Below, piece after piece: positions 1 through 9,649 of a stretch of 64,000 nt of DNA (position 1 is the stretch's first letter; each line of letters begins with the position of its first letter). The notes below the pieces were generated by a model that had not been told where the DNA came from, made no database searches, and saw nothing but the letters and a program-made list of their open reading frames with translations. Source of the DNA: G039954875 sp039954875. GTDB lineage: Bacteria; Bacteroidota; Bacteroidia; Flavobacteriales; Blattabacteriaceae. Location of the stretch: positions 1,054,001 to 1,118,000 of the forward strand of contig CP157202.1 of assembly GCA_039954875.1 (NCBI GenBank), given 5' to 3'. The position numbers and the translations under genes were made by a program.

Positions 1-480
1 CGTAGCTTTTACCAAGGCCAGAGATATCCCACGATGCTCATCTCCCATCAATAGAATTACAAGCAGAGGACAAGACAAGTTGTATACAGACTCTCCCTAC
101 ATATAAGCCCCCCAAACCGACAAAGACACATAGGGATTTACCAATTAAGTATAAAAAACCTTCACACGGACAAAAGAGGCCATCGAAGTGTGAATCGCCT
201 TTGGATTGTACACATCTACTACGGTATGAGGAGAAATCAAAACCTTCGAGATGCCAAACCAATCGGCCAAATGTGAAGGATCGTGCCAAGAGTGCCCGGA
301 TCGATCAGACTATCTAAGATAATCATCCATCCGCAACCGATTTCAGTTCATTGCACAGCAGGAAAAACACACAATGCCAGAGCTTTGTTGGGTGTAGTCA
401 AAAAGCTGATGTATTAAAGCGTGCTCTCAGTGACGAACTGATAAGTATAATCCCCTTGTACTCCAAAGTAAGGATAAATA
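1..480 (-). pseudogene. TrmH/SpoU-family RNA methyltransferase pseudogene (left edge cuts it)
   Basis: Read on the minus strand in shifting frames, this stretch gives successive pieces of a SpoU-type 2'-O-methyltransferase. The pieces are an N-terminal segment with TTPNKALALCVFP, then HLADWFGISKVLISPHTV, DVYNPKAIHTSMASFVRVK, and a C-terminal MGDEHRGISLALVK. These match the family's order: the IxTPN(K)VLAV segment, the ADWFG strand, the VYNPK..ATMGS.-.RV motif and the NE..GIS motif. At least three frameshifts or stops interrupt it, so it cannot be translated whole. In Bacteroidota such a gene often lies divergently from the TamA-like gene, as here. The C-terminal end lies beyond base 1. The family call is by my own reading of the motifs. 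Confidence 0.8.
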
Positions 481-633
481 TACTATACAAAAGAAACATT
501 TGACTTCAAAAACACTCTACAAGGACCCCCCCGAATCGATTTAATTCCTTCGACTACAAAAACCCCATATACCCTCTCTATATTTTTTTGAGATGCAACT
601 AGCATATCAATCGGACGTCATGCCTCGATAATA

Positions 634-641
634 TATATTTG
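634..641 (+). promoter_or_regulatory. Bacteroidota -7 promoter element (TATATTTG) before tamA-like gene
   Basis: TATATTTG matches the Bacteroidota -7 consensus TAnnTTTG and ends 15 bases before the ATG at 657. I found no clean TTTG -33 box at the usual distance. Confidence 0.5.
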
Positions 642-656
642 TAGTAATTTCAGCTT

Positions 657-3233
657 ATGAAAAGCCATCTCTTCGCAAAAATATTGCTATTCCTATTATC
701 CATTTTTTTTCTCAGTTCATGCAGCATAACTAGAAAAGTACCCGAAGGAAAATACTTGCTCACAAAAAACACTTTCAAAACCAATGGGCAGAGGGCTATA
801 TTTTCTAATCTAGACGAAAAAGTAGTACAACGACCCAATAAAAAAATATTTGGCCTGTTGCCATTAGGATTGATCCTCTACAATCAATCCGATTCAAAAC
901 TCGACGAAGTCTTTACAGCATATTTTTCCATTGCCGAAGCCTATCGAGCCGGAAAGGAAAAAAAAACTTTAGACAGCTTATTGCTCAAATATGGATTGAG
1001 TGAACACATAGATAAAAACATCTGGTGGGATAAATTCTTCTTTAAAAATGGGGAAAAATCAATCATCATCGACTCATCTGCTACGACAATATCAGCCAAA
1101 AATATCGACCACTACTATCACTCCAAAGGATTCTTCGATGCGGTCACCATCGTCGATCTTAGCTTGAAAAATAAAAAAGGAAAAATCACTTACAATATCA
1201 ATACTGATGACCCGTACTCCATCCGTTCTATAGTATATCATTTTAAAGAGCCTGAGCTGGAAAAAATCTTCCAAAAATACCTTCCACTGAGTCAGATAAA
1301 GAGAGGGGAAACATTCGACGAAGAAGCTTTCAAAAATGAACTCGAACGCATAGAAAACCTCTATGAAAACAACGGCTATTACAACTTCAACTCATCAAAT
1401 GAAGATATCATCTTCGACATAGACTCTACTGTAGGCAACCATCAAATAGACGTACGGATGAATGTAAATGAGAAAACAGTTACAAATGACGGGGTTAAAA
1501 AAAGCTATCCACACAAAAAGCACCACTTCAACACGGTCGAGATAAAGTTCAAAACAGATCACCCCATCCCTACAAATGTGATCACACACCAAGGATATCA
1601 ATTGATCCTCCCTCCAACTTTGAAATATAAGCCAAGGGTCATCACAGACGCCATCATCATCCATCCAGGAGATCTGTATCGAAACAAGGATGTCATAACT
1701 ACAAAGAGAAATCTATACACCTTACAAAACTTCAATATCAGTGGATTCAAGATTGAAGAAATTCCGTCAGACCACTCAAATTCTAAAGCACTTCTCAATG
1801 CTAAAATCCTTTTAAGTCCACTGAAAAAATATGATTTACAACTCTCTTTCGAAGCGTCTGTATCAAACTTCACAAACCTAGGGATCAGCCCCGGTATAAG
1901 CCTACTGACCCGAAATCTCTTCAGAGGAGCCGAAAACCTCGAATTATCTCTCAAGAGTAACCTTGTCTCGATTAAAAAAATCTCCAATAAAACAAACGGT
2001 TTCTTCAACGCTTGGGAAACAGCTGCACAAGCCAAGCTCAACTTTCCGCGCTTTCTACTACCCCTCAATACCGAACGGCTTATCCCAAAACATTACAACC
2101 CTCGATCTGTCATAACAAGCCGGGTCAATATGCAAAAAAATATCGGGATTGGTAGACTTAACTTCTCAGGCATATTGGATTACAAATGGAACACTATACC
2201 CTATGAGACACACAAATTTGAACTGATCAATTTACAATTCATACAAAACCTAGAAAAAAACCGTTACTTCGACTTCTACGACAATGACAGAGCTACTAGA
2301 GACGCATTTTGCAAAGCATACGATGAATGGCAACCAGGAAGAGAAAACCATTGCTTAGAAAATAATGACGCCACCTACACCGAAACCTTGAAAATGGCCG
2401 CCAGCGGGCAAAACCACATCGACAGAAATATCCTAAAACAATACTTCAAGATGCAAAGCCGGAAGACACGCATCATCAACGACTATCTAATTCACTCCAT
2501 CTCCTACAGCTATGAATACAATCAAACCCTCGATAAGACTAAAAAAAATCCTATCTTATTCTACAAAAGGTTGGAGACCGCTGGGAATATCCTCTCCTGG
2601 CTAAGTAAACCCTTGTCCTTCCGATGTAAAAAAATAGGTAAGAAAGAGACATTTATGTTGTTTGACATCCCTTATTCTCAATTCGTCAAGATTGATCTAG
2701 ATCTGAGAAAATATTGGCATTTCATTTCCAACCAGACCTTCGCCTCGCGTATCTCCATCGGAGCGGCTTTCCCCTATAGTAATTCTGACCAACTGCCTTT
2801 CGATCGAAGCTACTTTGGCGGTGGTTCCAACGATATTCGGGCGTGGCAAGCCTACGACCTAGGACCTGGCAATGTGAGTAACCATTCCCGAGACTTATCC
2901 TTCTCCGACCTGAAACTCACCATAAATACCGAATACCGATTCAAGATGATATCTAATCTTTTTGGCGCCCTCTTCCTCGACGCGGGCAACATTTGGTCAT
3001 TGAAAGGAGAAGATAGTGCCGACCCGGGCATATTTCAATGGAATACGTTCTACAAACAACTAGCTCTAGGCGGAGGTATTGGTTTCCGTTACGACTTCAA
3101 ATTCTTCATCGCACGCGTAGACTTAGCCTACAAACTCCACGAACCGGCAAAACCTATTGAAAAACGTTGGCGATTCAATAAACTAAGCTTTGATCAAACC
3201 TTAGTAAACTTCGGTATAGGCTATCCCTTTTGA
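657..3233 (+). CDS. BamA/TamA-family outer membrane assembly protein (lipoprotein form)
   Basis: An 858-residue protein with a lipoprotein signal. The hydrophobic stretch LLFLLSIFFLSSC places the lipidated cysteine at residue 22. POTRA-like segments fill roughly residues 30-370. A C-terminal 16-strand-type barrel follows, with the Bacteroidota-typical SYFGGGSNDIRAWQ motif (the conserved GGxxxxRGW/RAW region) and a final aromatic residue (GIGYPF). Lipidated TamA-like proteins of this kind are common in Bacteroidota, where they are thought to work with TamB-type bridges in the outer membrane. A TamB homologue is also in this window, at 49.0 kb. The gene is complete. It could equally be called a BamA paralogue, but the C-terminal motif and lipobox make the family assignment firm. 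Confidence 0.9.
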   Translation: MKSHLFAKILLFLLSIFFLSSCSITRKVPEGKYLLTKNTFKTNGQRAIFSNLDEKVVQRPNKKIFGLLPLGLILYNQSDSKLDEVFTAYFSIAEAYRAGKEKKTLDSLLLKYGLSEHIDKNIWWDKFFFKNGEKSIIIDSSATTISAKNIDHYYHSKGFFDAVTIVDLSLKNKKGKITYNINTDDPYSIRSIVYHFKEPELEKIFQKYLPLSQIKRGETFDEEAFKNELERIENLYENNGYYNFNSSNEDIIFDIDSTVGNHQIDVRMNVNEKTVTNDGVKKSYPHKKHHFNTVEIKFKTDHPIPTNVITHQGYQLILPPTLKYKPRVITDAIIIHPGDLYRNKDVITTKRNLYTLQNFNISGFKIEEIPSDHSNSKALLNAKILLSPLKKYDLQLSFEASVSNFTNLGISPGISLLTRNLFRGAENLELSLKSNLVSIKKISNKTNGFFNAWETAAQAKLNFPRFLLPLNTERLIPKHYNPRSVITSRVNMQKNIGIGRLNFSGILDYKWNTIPYETHKFELINLQFIQNLEKNRYFDFYDNDRATRDAFCKAYDEWQPGRENHCLENNDATYTETLKMAASGQNHIDRNILKQYFKMQSRKTRIINDYLIHSISYSYEYNQTLDKTKKNPILFYKRLETAGNILSWLSKPLSFRCKKIGKKETFMLFDIPYSQFVKIDLDLRKYWHFISNQTFASRISIGAAFPYSNSDQLPFDRSYFGGGSNDIRAWQAYDLGPGNVSNHSRDLSFSDLKLTINTEYRFKMISNLFGALFLDAGNIWSLKGEDSADPGIFQWNTFYKQLALGGGIGFRYDFKFFIARVDLAYKLHEPAKPIEKRWRFNKLSFDQTLVNFGIGYPF

Positions 3234-3247
3234 CGAAAGATTGTCGT

Positions 3248-3255
3248 TATATTTG
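3248..3255 (+). promoter_or_regulatory. -7 promoter element (TATATTTG) before fbaA
   Basis: TATATTTG fits TAnnTTTG and lies 28 bases upstream of the fbaA ATG, just after the tamA-like stop codon. It suggests fbaA has its own promoter. Confidence 0.5.
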
Positions 3256-3283
3256 CTCACATCATTTGAAATAATTTTAACCC

Positions 3284-4354
3284 ATGTCTAGAAAATTTCC
3301 CGCCGGCATAGCCACGGGCAGCCTTGTCAGTGACATATTCCAATATGCCAAGGAGAATCACTTTGCGCTACCGGCAGTGAATGTCACCGGATCCAATACG
3401 ATCAACGCGGCTATGGAGACAGCTGCTTCGATCCACGCACCCATCATCATCCAGCTCTCCAACGGAGGAGCAGTCTTCCATGTGGGTAAAAGCCTTAGTA
3501 ATGACCATCAACGTGCTGCCATATCTGGCGCCAAAACTGCTGCCTATCACATCCACGAATTAGCTGAAGCCTATGGCGCTACAGTGATCCTCCATACGGA
3601 TCATTGTACAAAAAAGCTCTTGCCATGGATTAATGGCCTACTTACAGCCAATGAAGAACATTACAAACACTTCGGCAAAACACTCTTCAGTTCCCATATG
3701 CTCGACCTCTCCGAAGAGCCCTTAGAAGAAAACATTCAAACTTGTCGACAATACTTTGAAAGGATGAACAAACTGAAGATGACATTGGAGATCGAGCTAG
3801 GCATTACTGGCGGTGAAGAAGATGGCATAGATAACACTGACGTAGACAATGCTAAACTCTATACCCAGCCATGGGAGGTGGCATATGCCTATGAAAAATT
3901 GAGAGAGATCAGCCCCAACTTTACCATAGCAGCCGCCTTTGGAAATGTCCACGGGGTATACAAGCCAGGCAATGTCAGCCTTCGGCCAAAGATCTTGAAC
4001 AACTCCCAACGATACGTTCAGGTTAAATTTCATACCTCAGAAAAACCTATTCACTTTGTATTCCATGGCGGATCAGGCTCTTCTCTAGAAAAAATCCGTG
4101 AAGCAATAAGCTACGGTGTGGTCAAAATGAATATCGATACTGATCTTCAGTACGCTTTCATGACTGGAATACGAGACTATATGAAAAATAAAAAAGATTT
4201 TCTACAAGACCAAATCGGCAACGCTGAAGGTCTCGATCAACCTAATAAGAAGCATTATGATCCCAGGGTATGGCTCCGAGAAGGTGAAAACACTTTTAAA
4301 ACCCGTTTAAAACAAGCCTTTGAAGATTTAAACAATATTAATACCCTATACTAA
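3284..4354 (+). CDS. fbaA: Class II fructose-bisphosphate aldolase
   Basis: A 356-residue protein, the usual length for the long (FbaA) class II aldolases. The zinc-site signature ILHTDHC is at about residues 102-108 (H104, H107). The downstream metal and phosphate-binding segments FGNVHGVYKPGN and VFHGGSGSS are present, as is the N-terminal LPAVNVTGSNT. It cleaves fructose 1,6-bisphosphate to dihydroxyacetone phosphate and glyceraldehyde 3-phosphate in cytosolic glycolysis and gluconeogenesis. The ATG start is supported by an upstream -7 element and family length. No damage is visible. Confidence 0.96.
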   Translation: MSRKFPAGIATGSLVSDIFQYAKENHFALPAVNVTGSNTINAAMETAASIHAPIIIQLSNGGAVFHVGKSLSNDHQRAAISGAKTAAYHIHELAEAYGATVILHTDHCTKKLLPWINGLLTANEEHYKHFGKTLFSSHMLDLSEEPLEENIQTCRQYFERMNKLKMTLEIELGITGGEEDGIDNTDVDNAKLYTQPWEVAYAYEKLREISPNFTIAAAFGNVHGVYKPGNVSLRPKILNNSQRYVQVKFHTSEKPIHFVFHGGSGSSLEKIREAISYGVVKMNIDTDLQYAFMTGIRDYMKNKKDFLQDQIGNAEGLDQPNKKHYDPRVWLREGENTFKTRLKQAFEDLNNINTLY

Positions 4355-4430
4355 TTCAAACGCCAATCACTTTGTCTTAAATTAGGATCGGATTTTCCCA
4401 GCAAAATTTTTTATTTTAGAAAGCGTCAAT

Positions 4431-5270
4431 ATGGCTTGGTTTCTGAGAAAAAAGAAAAATATCACCACCCCAACCGAAGAGCGCAAAGACCTACCCAAAG
4501 GACTTTGGTATAGGACACCTAGTGGGAAAATAATTGATACCGAAGAGCTTAAACAAAATGCCTACGTCAGTCCTGAAGATGACTACCATGTCAGGATCAA
4601 CAGTAAAGAATACTTTGAAATACTATTCAACAACGGCAAGTTCAAAGAACTTGATACCAAAATACTCAGCAAAGACCCCTTGAAGTGGACAGACTCTAAA
4701 AAGTATACTGATCGGATCAAAGAAGCGCGTAAAAAAACCGGCCTTCACGATGCTATCCGCACTGCTGTAGGAAAAATGGACACTCAAGAGGTGGTCATCT
4801 CTTGTATGGATTTCTCATTCATCGGTGGCTCGATGGGGTCAGTAGTCGGTGAAAAAATCTCTCGGGCTATCGGCTACTGCTTGAAAAAAAAATTACCTTA
4901 CGTACTCATCTCTAAGTCTGGTGGGGCACGTATGATGGAAGCCTCGTTTTCTTTGATGCAAATGGCGAAAACTGTAGCCAGACTTACTCAACTATCCGAA
5001 GCACGCCTCCCTTATATTTCAGTACTCACAGATCCCACCACAGGTGGAGTGACAGCCTCCTTCGCTCTACTCGGAGATGTCAACATCGCTGAGCCTAACG
5101 CATTGATTGGATTCGCCGGTCCACGTGTGATCAAGGAGACCATTGGTAAAGATCTTCCAGAAGGTTTTCAAACAGCAGAGTTTCTCCTAGAACAAGGTTT
5201 CATCGATATAATTACTTCTAGAACTGAATTGAAAAATACCGTCACAGACTGCATCAGCATGATGGTTTAG
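4431..5270 (+). CDS. accD: Acetyl-CoA carboxylase carboxyltransferase subunit beta
   Basis: A 279-residue protein with the crotonase-like carboxyltransferase core: CMDFSFIGGSMGSVVGEK, SKSGGARMMEA, LTDPTTGGVTASFA and GFAGPRVIKETIG. With AccA it transfers the carboxyl group from biotin to acetyl-CoA to make malonyl-CoA for fatty-acid synthesis. In the classical protein an N-terminal four-cysteine zinc ribbon precedes the core. Here the matching positions read TPSG (29-32) and SPED (47-50), so all four cysteines are absent. From memory, other Bacteroidota AccD proteins show the same change, so I read it as a lineage trait and not decay. The gene stands alone, with no accA in the window. Confidence 0.95.
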   Translation: MAWFLRKKKNITTPTEERKDLPKGLWYRTPSGKIIDTEELKQNAYVSPEDDYHVRINSKEYFEILFNNGKFKELDTKILSKDPLKWTDSKKYTDRIKEARKKTGLHDAIRTAVGKMDTQEVVISCMDFSFIGGSMGSVVGEKISRAIGYCLKKKLPYVLISKSGGARMMEASFSLMQMAKTVARLTQLSEARLPYISVLTDPTTGGVTASFALLGDVNIAEPNALIGFAGPRVIKETIGKDLPEGFQTAEFLLEQGFIDIITSRTELKNTVTDCISMMV

Positions 5271-5650
5271 AAGGATCAGTAAACCCGCCTTCAGATCCGA
5301 GGACAGAAAATCAATTTTTTTTTTGGATTACAGTAAGATCACCCCAAGGGAAAACACTAAAAAGCTAAAACCTCTTTGTAAAGCTACGTAAAAGCCTGAA
5401 TCATAGTAATCTTTTGAATTACATATTTTTTAACTATTCATATTATAGGTAGGGTTTTATAGGGACACCCGAAGTAAATGATATTAAAAATCAGTAGGCC
5501 CCACCCTCATTTGTAGATCTACAGTATGCGAACGATTTTAACCTTATCGCAGAAGTAGATTTTGTCAACGGTAACGATCTTTTTAACAATGTTCTCCTTG
5601 CTTGAATATCCTTCGTTTTTGGCCTTGATGTGTATGGCCTAAATGGATCT
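5271..5650. other. Gene-poor spacer after accD
   Basis: AT-rich sequence with no reading frame or RNA that I can recognise on either strand. It separates accD from the left prophage remnant. Confidence 0.5.
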
Positions 5651-5658
5651 CATGGATT

Positions 5659-5857
5659 TTAGCCGGTGACGGGTTTGTCTTGGTTTTCAGGACAGTCTAC
5701 GGGCACTTCGATATAGTTGATCATGGGTTCGGTTACGACTTCTTTCACCTGGATGGCTCTAGACTTGTTCCTGATTTTTTTCTTTTTTTCGGTGATGCTT
5801 TTCGAGATTAAATAACCCATGAGAAAGCCCGTGATGAGGACCCATGCTATGGGTCCT
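5659..5857 (-). pseudogene. Small phage membrane protein remnant (Rz-like position)
   Basis: On the minus strand, one open stretch gives an N-terminal hydrophobic segment (WVLITGFLMGYLIS), a run of lysines (EKKKKIRNKSR), then a soluble tail with VPVDCPENQD before a TAA stop. No start codon remains. It lies directly downstream of the amidase remnant. A small signal-anchored protein in that place in a phage lysis cassette is often a spanin-like or accessory lysis protein. I do not recognise the family, and the role is inferred from position only. Confidence 0.4.
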
Positions 5858-5860
5858 CAT
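5834..5860. repeat. Perfect 12-bp inverted repeat with 3-nt loop
   Basis: ATGAGGACCCAT and ATGGGTCCTCAT flank GCT, giving an uninterrupted GC-rich 12-bp stem between the amidase remnant and the small membrane-protein remnant. There is no T-run on either side, so it is not a standard intrinsic terminator. Confidence 0.85.
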
Positions 5861-5861
5861 A

Positions 5862-6064
5862 GCCCCGAGTATTTTCATTTGACGTATGAGTTTATCTCTT
5901 CCTTATATTAGCCCTTTTCTTATGTTTCATCTAGAGTAATTAGGTAATGATAGCCAATCTCTCCCTAACCAAAATATTTGTGCTATCTGTTTATACCTTT
6001 GGCTTTAACCCCCCTCTCGTGGCACTGCAATGTACCTCTATATGATCAAAATATTGCGCATCTT
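5862..6064 (-). pseudogene. Phage N-acetylmuramoyl-L-alanine amidase pseudogene (left copy)
   Basis: Minus-strand reading gives YFDHIEVHCSATRGGLKP, then after a one-base shift GINR-stop-HKYFG-stop-GEIGYHYLITLDET, then KG..KEEINSYVK. This follows the Amidase_2 order of Bacteroidota phage lysins: VHCTAT with the first zinc histidine, DIDRWH, GIGYHYVI.LDG and the KG/HVKG segment. Both stops fall where tryptophan is expected (TAG for TGG). The gene is dead by frameshift and stops. A second, separate amidase remnant ends the window at 63.7 kb. Confidence 0.8.
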
Positions 6065-6074
6065 TTCTTTCCTC

Positions 6075-6320
6075 TTTAAAACATTGCATATACCCTTTTT
6101 GATCCATATGACGCAGCTTGTCCAAAAACCAAGTTGGGATCAACTGCCTTACAGTGGTCAAGTTTTCTATGATCGATACCGCCTCCCGCAACACGATCCG
6201 TACAATGAGGTAACACGTGAACAAATCTAGCTCAAAATGATGATCCCCGTCAATGGTACAGTTCTTTAAAATATGGTATAGCATCAGCACAAAACCATAG
6301 ATTATATTCTTATGCAACAT
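6075..6320 (-). pseudogene. Probable phage holin-like remnant
   Basis: An open minus-strand stretch with hydrophobic segments (NIIYGFVLMLYHIL and FTCYLIVRIVLREAVSII) followed by a hydrophilic tail. It lies immediately upstream of, and in frame with, the amidase remnant. The pattern of membrane segments followed by a segment like SIIENLT resembles small holins placed before amidases in Bacteroidota phages. The amidase frame now reads through from it, which is probably the result of a deletion. The family is not proven; position and hydrophobicity are the evidence. Confidence 0.35.
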
Positions 6321-6539
6321 CCCATCAAATAAGTAACGGCTAGGACTCTTTTTTTTTAAAAGTCTCTATAAAGCCCTGAAAGAGGCTCAACGACCATGAT
6401 CCATACAATATAACCCAACAGCTACCAATATGAAAAAAAAAGATACTTTTTTATCACTCAAAACTTAATGAGCCCAAAAGATAAAACAACACTACCACAG
6501 AGTGCATTAAGAAACACCCGAATCTTTTACTATTAATAA

Positions 6540-6970
6540 TTAATCCCTTGAGCATATGTTATTTGATTTCATTGATATCTACTTTGACTATTTTGCCCTC
6601 TTGATTAAGGCCTAAGAGGTATTTGACTTGATTTTTTGCAACTTGTGAAATACTTTTGACTTCTTCATCGGTCAAGATCTTTTGCAAGGTTTACCACCAG
6701 AACGTCTCAGGTTTATCCCAGTCTGCAGCCATCTTAGTTTTACGGAAAATAGGAGCCTGGATAATTCCACGCCTATTTGATAGGCTCCTACCAATCTTAA
6801 ATCCGAGTTGGATGTGGCCATGATTACTGAGGTGTATTCGTCGCAGGAACCCGCAAACACCCGAGAGGGTTTTAATTCAAAACTTATAATACCGAGGCGT
6901 GGTCTTTAGGGTGATCATTGCTCCAATGCGTGTCTCTTGATAAAATATTGAATCTAACTTATTGCACCTA
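6540..6970 (-). pseudogene. Unrecognised phage gene remnant (tail-fibre region)
   Basis: The minus strand gives a continuous soluble stretch, APIFRKTKMAADWDKPETFW, then after one stop ILTDEEVKSISQVAKNQVK and LNQEGKIVKVDINEIK. Codon-like structure is plain, but I cannot name the family. It lies between tail and lysis remnants on the same strand, so a tail-fibre or structural role is plausible. A short inverted pair (TAGGAGCCT near 6750 and AGGCTCCTA near 6780) lies inside it. Confidence 0.35.
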
Positions 6971-7049
6971 GGCTTTGATAGTATCAAGTTTTTAGGCTTC
7001 TTGAAGAATGCGATTTATTTTGAATTAATTATCCTGCTCTAATTAATCT

Positions 7050-7560
7050 AACTTTTTTCTTTAATCAAAGTAGTATTTCTCCGAGTTGACCAGATCAAAG
7101 AAGGCTTGGTAAAGTTTAAGAATGTTTGGATATCTCTTACTCTCAAAACCTCGTAAGCCTGATAGGGCAGTAGATCGCGGTCAACCTCTCACAGCTACCG
7201 GCCGCTTTGATCCTAATCTTATTCTTGAAGACGTTAAAATATACGGCCCCATTATGCAAGTCTACGTTCTATAAATGATTTACTTTGAAAGCATATTTCT
7301 CACCCGAGAGCTTCTTTACAGTAATTCCCATATTTGCCTCTATCTTTCAAAACAAGGATATTCGAGTGATAGACTTATGGGGCAGATATTCCCCCGATCC
7401 TTTCGATCTTTCGCTTTTTGGGTTCTTAGACTTGCTTTTAGGAACTTTCTCCGATAGACCGAGCAATCATACGTTTGTATCAAAAAGAAAAAATACCTGG
7501 AATAAGGCCAAGAAGCAGTTGGTATAAAATATGGTTTATTACATTCAACCAACAGATTTC
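7050..7560 (-). pseudogene. Unrecognised protein-coding remnant
   Basis: The minus strand gives a lysine/serine-rich segment, then EYLPHKSITRISLF, KIEANMGITVKKLSGEKYAF, and LHNGAVYFNVFKNKIRIKAA with isolated stops between. It is clearly a former protein of over 130 residues. I do not recognise it. It is on the same strand as the left prophage pieces and next to the IS110 remnant, so it could be phage cargo or an older chromosomal gene. Confidence 0.3.
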
Positions 7561-7647
7561 ACATCTTAAAAACCAAATGGTTCGATGGGCATTTAAACCT
7601 CTATTAGTGACGATAATTTAAAATATGTTCTTTTTAAATTTAAAATC

Positions 7648-8625
7648 ATGAAATTTATTGGAATTGACTTGGCAAAAAGCTCATTTATGACTACTTTTCC
7701 TCATAACCGGGATTACCTTACAGTCACATACAAGAATGACAAAAAAGGTATTGAAATCTTTCTAAAAAACTTGATAAACAAGAGTATCACTCCGTCTTAG
7801 AGACTACAGAAAATTATGGGGCCTTATTGCTGCATATACTCACAGAGCATAAAATACCCGTATCAATCAATGATCAACCATAAACAAACCAAACACTTTG
7901 CTCCTATGATGCTAACGGTAACCAAAATATACGCTCAGTTTATTGCCCTGTATGGAGAAAAGATGCATTCACATCTCTACAAAATGCTAAAAAAGAGCAT
8001 ACAAAACTTAAATCAACAAAAAGGGCTGTTTTTTCATATGAAAAAACAATTCACCCTGCCCTACAATCCGCAAGAGTCTTTCAGTGTGTTGCCCCAAGTG
8101 AACACCTTGATATTAAAGACTTTAAAGTAGAAAATAACCTTTTTTGAAAAATGGATAAAAATACTAGATAAACAAATATACTCTATCTCTCAAGAAGTTT
8201 TTAATGAACTATATAAATGCATTAATTCCATCAAAGGCATCGGAAATAGAATCTCTCTAGATATCACCGTGACTAATTCTTAGGGAAAATACTTTCATAG
8301 CCCTCCCCCCCCCCACCAAGCAATTCTCTAAGCACATCGGCATAACTCCCAATTATGAGCACTCAGGCTCCTCTATGAGGAAAAAGGAATAACATAAACC
8401 GTTACGGAAATCTCGAACTGGTTCTTTTCTTTATATGGCTTTCTTTCTCATCCATACGTTTCAACAGCATTTGCAGGGGGAGGATATAAAAAATTAAAAG
8501 CCAGAGGAAAACCTTCAAAAGTGACCCTCATTATTGTGGCCAATAAGCTCATTCGACAGGTTTTTACTATCCTTCGGAATTATAATCTGTATGTTGACTG
8601 TTTTATTTCCGATCAGTACATAAAT
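7648..8625 (+). mobile_element. IS110-family transposase pseudogene
   Basis: Plus-strand reading starts MKFIGIDLAKSSF, the IS110 DEDD N-terminus with its first aspartate. It continues through KYPYQSMINHKQTKHFA, MMLTVTK, IALYGEKM, a middle helical part, then NSIKGIGNRISLDI, KHIGITPNYEHSGSS and finally NKLIRQVFTIL. This is the full domain order of an IS110 (Transposase_20) enzyme. Several stops and shifts, plus a C10 run at 8305-8314, break it. No terminal inverted repeats are expected for this family and I see none. The element is dead. It is the only insertion sequence I can identify in the window. Confidence 0.85.
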
Positions 8626-8689
8626 ATTTCCATTTCCTTTTACTTTTTAACATAGTTCGTAAAAACTCACAAAGGACACCTCGTGGGTG

Positions 8690-9640
8690 GATAGAAACTA
8701 TTCAACTTTATAAAGTATTATAAATATACAATATTAATTATGAGATAATTGATTACTAATATCAAAATAACTTGTTTCTCCAAGAATCTCTTTTCTTAAA
8801 AACTTTATTTTTTATAAACTTGGCTCTTTGCTTATTGTTCTCCTGTTGCACTTGGCCAAAATCTACACACCCTTATTTCTTTGCTCTATTTATTCAAAGC
8901 ATGATTGACAGATCTTGTACTTTGGAGTACTTGTGAATCTTTGAGACGCTTAAACAAACGCTAAATAATCATTCCCAGTAGCATCACCAATATAACAAAG
9001 CCAATCAATAGATCCATACTGTTCTTTCATTAAAATTAGGCTATCAAACTCAGGGGTTGTGCCATCAAGTTACTACTTATGTTCATTCTTAAATTTTATA
9101 GCCTGTTACGCTAATTTATCACTGACCAACCCTTTGATTTTTTAATCCCCTCAAGAATGGAAACCATGCCGCCTAATACCGTATCACTTTTACTCTCGTA
9201 TGTCTCCTCAAATTTTCTTATCCACCTTAGGTTTGAAATACACGATGAGGTTTTATAAATGAACATTTTTAACACACTTAAAGATAATTTTTTTATCTTT
9301 CTTTATAGATATATTATATCCATTAAATCTATATTCTTAACCTTCATCTGTTTAATTTTTAATAAGTTTTAAGCTTTTTTACATTAAAAATAGTTATTGT
9401 AGCTTTTCGACTAATATCCCCCCCTATATTCAATCCATAATTCTAATTCCCATGTATCATCTATATATTGCTAAAAAACCTGAAATATCTATAATCTCAT
9501 CTTCTATGATTTTTATATTTTATATTATTTTTTTTACTATCATTAAGTAATATTATTTTTTATCCAATGTTTTTTTATTCAAAATCTTAGAGGTTATGAA
9601 ATTCACAAATGCAGTTATTTTCTTTTTCTCTAGTTACAGT
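8690..9640. other. AT-rich decayed stretch
   Basis: No intact gene. On the minus strand near 8950-9060 a short open piece reads TTPEFDSLILMKEQYGSIDW followed by a CYIGDATGNDYLAFV-like segment. It looks like protein remains, but I cannot place it in a family with confidence. The part from 9240 to 9640 is very AT-rich with no coding signal. Confidence 0.4.
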
Positions 9641-9649
9641 TTGACTCAC

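Noticed and set aside
1598..2068. 156-codon minus-strand frame inside the tamA-like gene
   Set aside because: It is a shadow of a well-supported gene, with no family features and no start context.
5834..5860. Intrinsic terminator of the phage lysis genes
   Set aside because: The stem is perfect but no T-run follows on either strand.
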